DNA of 36,686 nt from Glacieibacterium sp038210595 (GTDB lineage: Bacteria; Pseudomonadota; Alphaproteobacteria; Sphingomonadales; Sphingomonadaceae), in NCBI GenBank assembly GCA_038210595.1, contig JBBQWN010000021.1, positions 1 through 36,686 of the forward strand, written 5' to 3'. A model generated the notes under the pieces. The model was not told the DNA's origin, did not search any database, and worked only from the letters and a program-made list of their open reading frames with translations. A program made the translations under genes and the position numbers. Position 1 is the first letter of the stretch. Each line of letters opens with the position of its first letter. Shown here in pieces: positions 35,481-36,686 of this stretch.

Positions 35481-35951
35481 ATGATCCGTCCCGCCACGCC
35501 CGCCGACGTCGCACAGATCCTGCAGTTCATCCGCGACCTCGCCGAGTACGAGAAATCGCCGAACGCGGTCGTCGCGACCGAGGCCAATGTCCATGACGCG
35601 ATGTTCGGCGAGCGGCCGGTGATCGAGGCGGTGATGGCGGAGACGGACGGCAGGCCGGTCGGCTTCGCGCTGTTCTTCCACAATTACTCCACCTGGACCG
35701 GCTGGCGCGGCATCTACCTCGAGGACCTGTATGTCGCCCCCGAGGCGCGCGGCGTCGGCACCGGCAAGGCGCTGCTCAGCCACGTCGCGCGGCTGGCGGT
35801 GGAGCGCGGCTGCGCGCGGTTCGAGTGGGCGGTGCTCGACTGGAACACGCCGGCGATCGGCTTTTACCGGAAGCTTGGCGCGGTACCGATGGACGAGTGG
35901 ACGATCATGCGGCTGACCGGCGACGCGCTGCACAAGGTCGCGGCGGGCTAG
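35481..35951 (+). CDS. GNAT-family N-acetyltransferase
   Basis: 156 residues from ATG 35481. GNAT fold: IRPATPADVAQILQFIRDLA, YLEDLYVAPEARGVGTGKAL (with the acetyl-CoA pyrophosphate loop ARGVGTG) and EWAVLDWNTPAIGFYRKLGA. It resembles the spermidine/spermine acetyltransferase-like branch, but the substrate cannot be stated. The ribosome site is in the 3' arm of the hairpin at 35454-35475. It is followed one base after its stop by the SMR transporter gene, so the two are probably co-translated. Confidence 0.9.
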   Translation: MIRPATPADVAQILQFIRDLAEYEKSPNAVVATEANVHDAMFGERPVIEAVMAETDGRPVGFALFFHNYSTWTGWRGIYLEDLYVAPEARGVGTGKALLSHVARLAVERGCARFEWAVLDWNTPAIGFYRKLGAVPMDEWTIMRLTGDALHKVAAG

Positions 35952-35952
35952 C

Positions 35953-36267
35953 ATGGCCTGGGCTGCGCTCGTCGTCGGCGGCCTGTTCGAGGTCGGCTTC
36001 ACCACCTCGCTGCGCTACGTCGACGGCTTCCGGAACTGGCCGTGGGTGCTCGCCTTCCTCATGTCGGTCAGCCTCAGCATGGGGTTGCTCGAATACGCCT
36101 CGCGGACGATCCCGCTCGGCACCGCCTATGCGGTGTGGGCCGGCATCGGCGCGGCGGGCACGGCGGCGGTGGGCATTCTCGTCTACAACGACCCCGCCAG
36201 CCTGCCCCGCCTGTTGCTGCTCGGCGGCCTGATCGGCTGCATCGTCGGGTTGAAGCTGCTGCACTAG
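35953..36267 (+). CDS. Small multidrug resistance (SMR) transporter, SugE/Gdx-like
   Basis: 104 residues with four membrane helices. AWAALVVGGLFEVGF carries the essential Glu13. IPLGTAYAVWAGIGAAGTAAV matches the helix-3/4 region of SugE/Gdx proteins (IGTAYAxWTGIGxxG). Works as an antiparallel dimer exporting guanidinium or quaternary ammonium ions in exchange for protons. No guanidine riboswitch is visible upstream; the gene sits one base after the GNAT stop. Heterodimeric SMR pairs exist, but no second SMR gene is adjacent. Confidence 0.9.
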   Translation: MAWAALVVGGLFEVGFTTSLRYVDGFRNWPWVLAFLMSVSLSMGLLEYASRTIPLGTAYAVWAGIGAAGTAAVGILVYNDPASLPRLLLLGGLIGCIVGLKLLH

Positions 36268-36284
36268 CGCCCTACACGCCGCCG

Positions 36285-36686
36285 ATGGCAGACAAAGTGC
36301 AGCGCGTTCGCGGAACGCAGGATTTGTTCGGCGAGGATATCGCGCGGTTCGACCATGTCGTCGAGACGTTAAACCGGGTCCGCAAGCTGTACGGCTTCCG
36401 CCGCGTCGACGTGCCGGTGTTCGAATTCACCAGCGTCTTTGCGCGTTCGCTCGGCGAGACCACCGACGTCGTGTCGAAGGAGATGTACTCGTTCGAGGAC
36501 CGCGGCGGCGAATCGCTGACGCTGCGGCCCGAGTTCACCGCCGGGATCTGCCGCGCCTATATCTCCAACGGCTGGCAGCAGCACGGCGTCATGAAGCTGG
36601 CGGCGCACGGCCCGCTGTTCCGCTACGAGCGCCCGCAGAAGGGCCGCTACCGCCAGTTCCACCAGCTCGATGCCGAGATCATCGGC
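36285..36686 (+). CDS. hisS: Histidyl-tRNA synthetase, N-terminal part (runs off the window)
   Basis: 134 codons visible from ATG 36285, in frame to the window end. VQRVRGTQDLFGED is the class II HisRS start. Motif 1 region YGFRRVDVPVFEFTSVFARS follows, with TLRPEFTAGICRAYI (histidine-binding loop) and motif 2 FRYERPQKGRYRQFHQLD. The enzyme charges tRNA-His with histidine. No Shine-Dalgarno is obvious. It lies 17 bases after the SMR stop. Confidence 0.96.
   Translation, partial: MADKVQRVRGTQDLFGEDIARFDHVVETLNRVRKLYGFRRVDVPVFEFTSVFARSLGETTDVVSKEMYSFEDRGGESLTLRPEFTAGICRAYISNGWQQHGVMKLAAHGPLFRYERPQKGRYRQFHQLDAEIIG

Noticed and set aside
35441..35952. Guanidine riboswitch for the SugE/Gdx-like gene
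   Set aside because: The gene starts one base after the GNAT stop. The only upstream structure is a simple hairpin with none of the conserved riboswitch core.

Overview
The window looks like chromosomal DNA from an alphaproteobacterium of the order Sphingomonadales. It is GC-rich and tightly packed. Three exported proteins end in the PEPxxWA-CTERM sorting signal (VPEPATWA or VPEPGTWA, a hydrophobic helix, then an Arg-rich end). The housekeeping blocks (ybgC-tolQRA/tolB-pal, ffh-rpsP-rimM-trmD-rplS, dapF-mtaB-ftsY) and the ceramidase-family gene also fit this group, whose members make sphingolipids. I cannot name a genus from the sequence alone.

Layout. 1-175: 3' end of gcvPB. 176-654: a broken APC permease. 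766-2210: a translationally coupled NTP-transferase/HAD-phosphatase pair. 2218-4412: a small secreted protein and a PEPxxWA-CTERM exported protein. 4546-7236: aconitase. 7324-8433: a GH5-like hydrolase. 8589-14925: the Tol-Pal envelope system (pal, tolB, tolA, tolR, tolQ, ybgC), with two glycosyltransferase genes between tolB and tolA. 14990-17651: a GAF-HWE histidine kinase diverging from a DHA2 drug-efflux gene. 17620-18393: a ceramidase-family membrane protein. 18454-22152: rplS, trmD, rimM, rpsP and ffh, read as ffh to rplS on the minus strand, with a strongly folded leader before ffh. 22314-23783: a TPR-sulfotransferase. 23929-25149: a PEPxxWA-CTERM metalloprotease. 25218-28148: a small secreted protein, then a tight CMD-patatin-3-hydroxybutyrate dehydrogenase cluster. 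28218-30412: a PEPxxWA-CTERM protein and an alkaline phosphatase. 30523-33388: the overlapping chain dapF-mtaB-ftsY. 33488-36686: a fatty acid hydroxylase-like gene, ispG, a GNAT, an SMR transporter and the 5' part of hisS.

How the genes work together. Most of the window is core metabolism, translation and envelope upkeep. SRP protein Ffh and its receptor FtsY are both present but in separate operons. Tol-Pal keeps the outer membrane tethered. The three PEPxxWA-CTERM proteins would depend on an exosortase encoded elsewhere.

The least ordinary observations are these. The P-loop lysine of Ffh reads as glutamine. rimM, and perhaps ffh, have no standard start codon and appear to use CTG. A chain of stem-loops precedes ffh. 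Hairpins abut two start codons and would hide the ribosome binding site. Two glycosyltransferases split tolQRA from tolBpal. A permease remnant ends exactly at the gcvPB stop codon. I see no CRISPR array, insertion sequence, prophage, tRNA, rRNA or recognisable defence island. No intergenic gap exceeds about 165 bases, so there is no long unexplained stretch.
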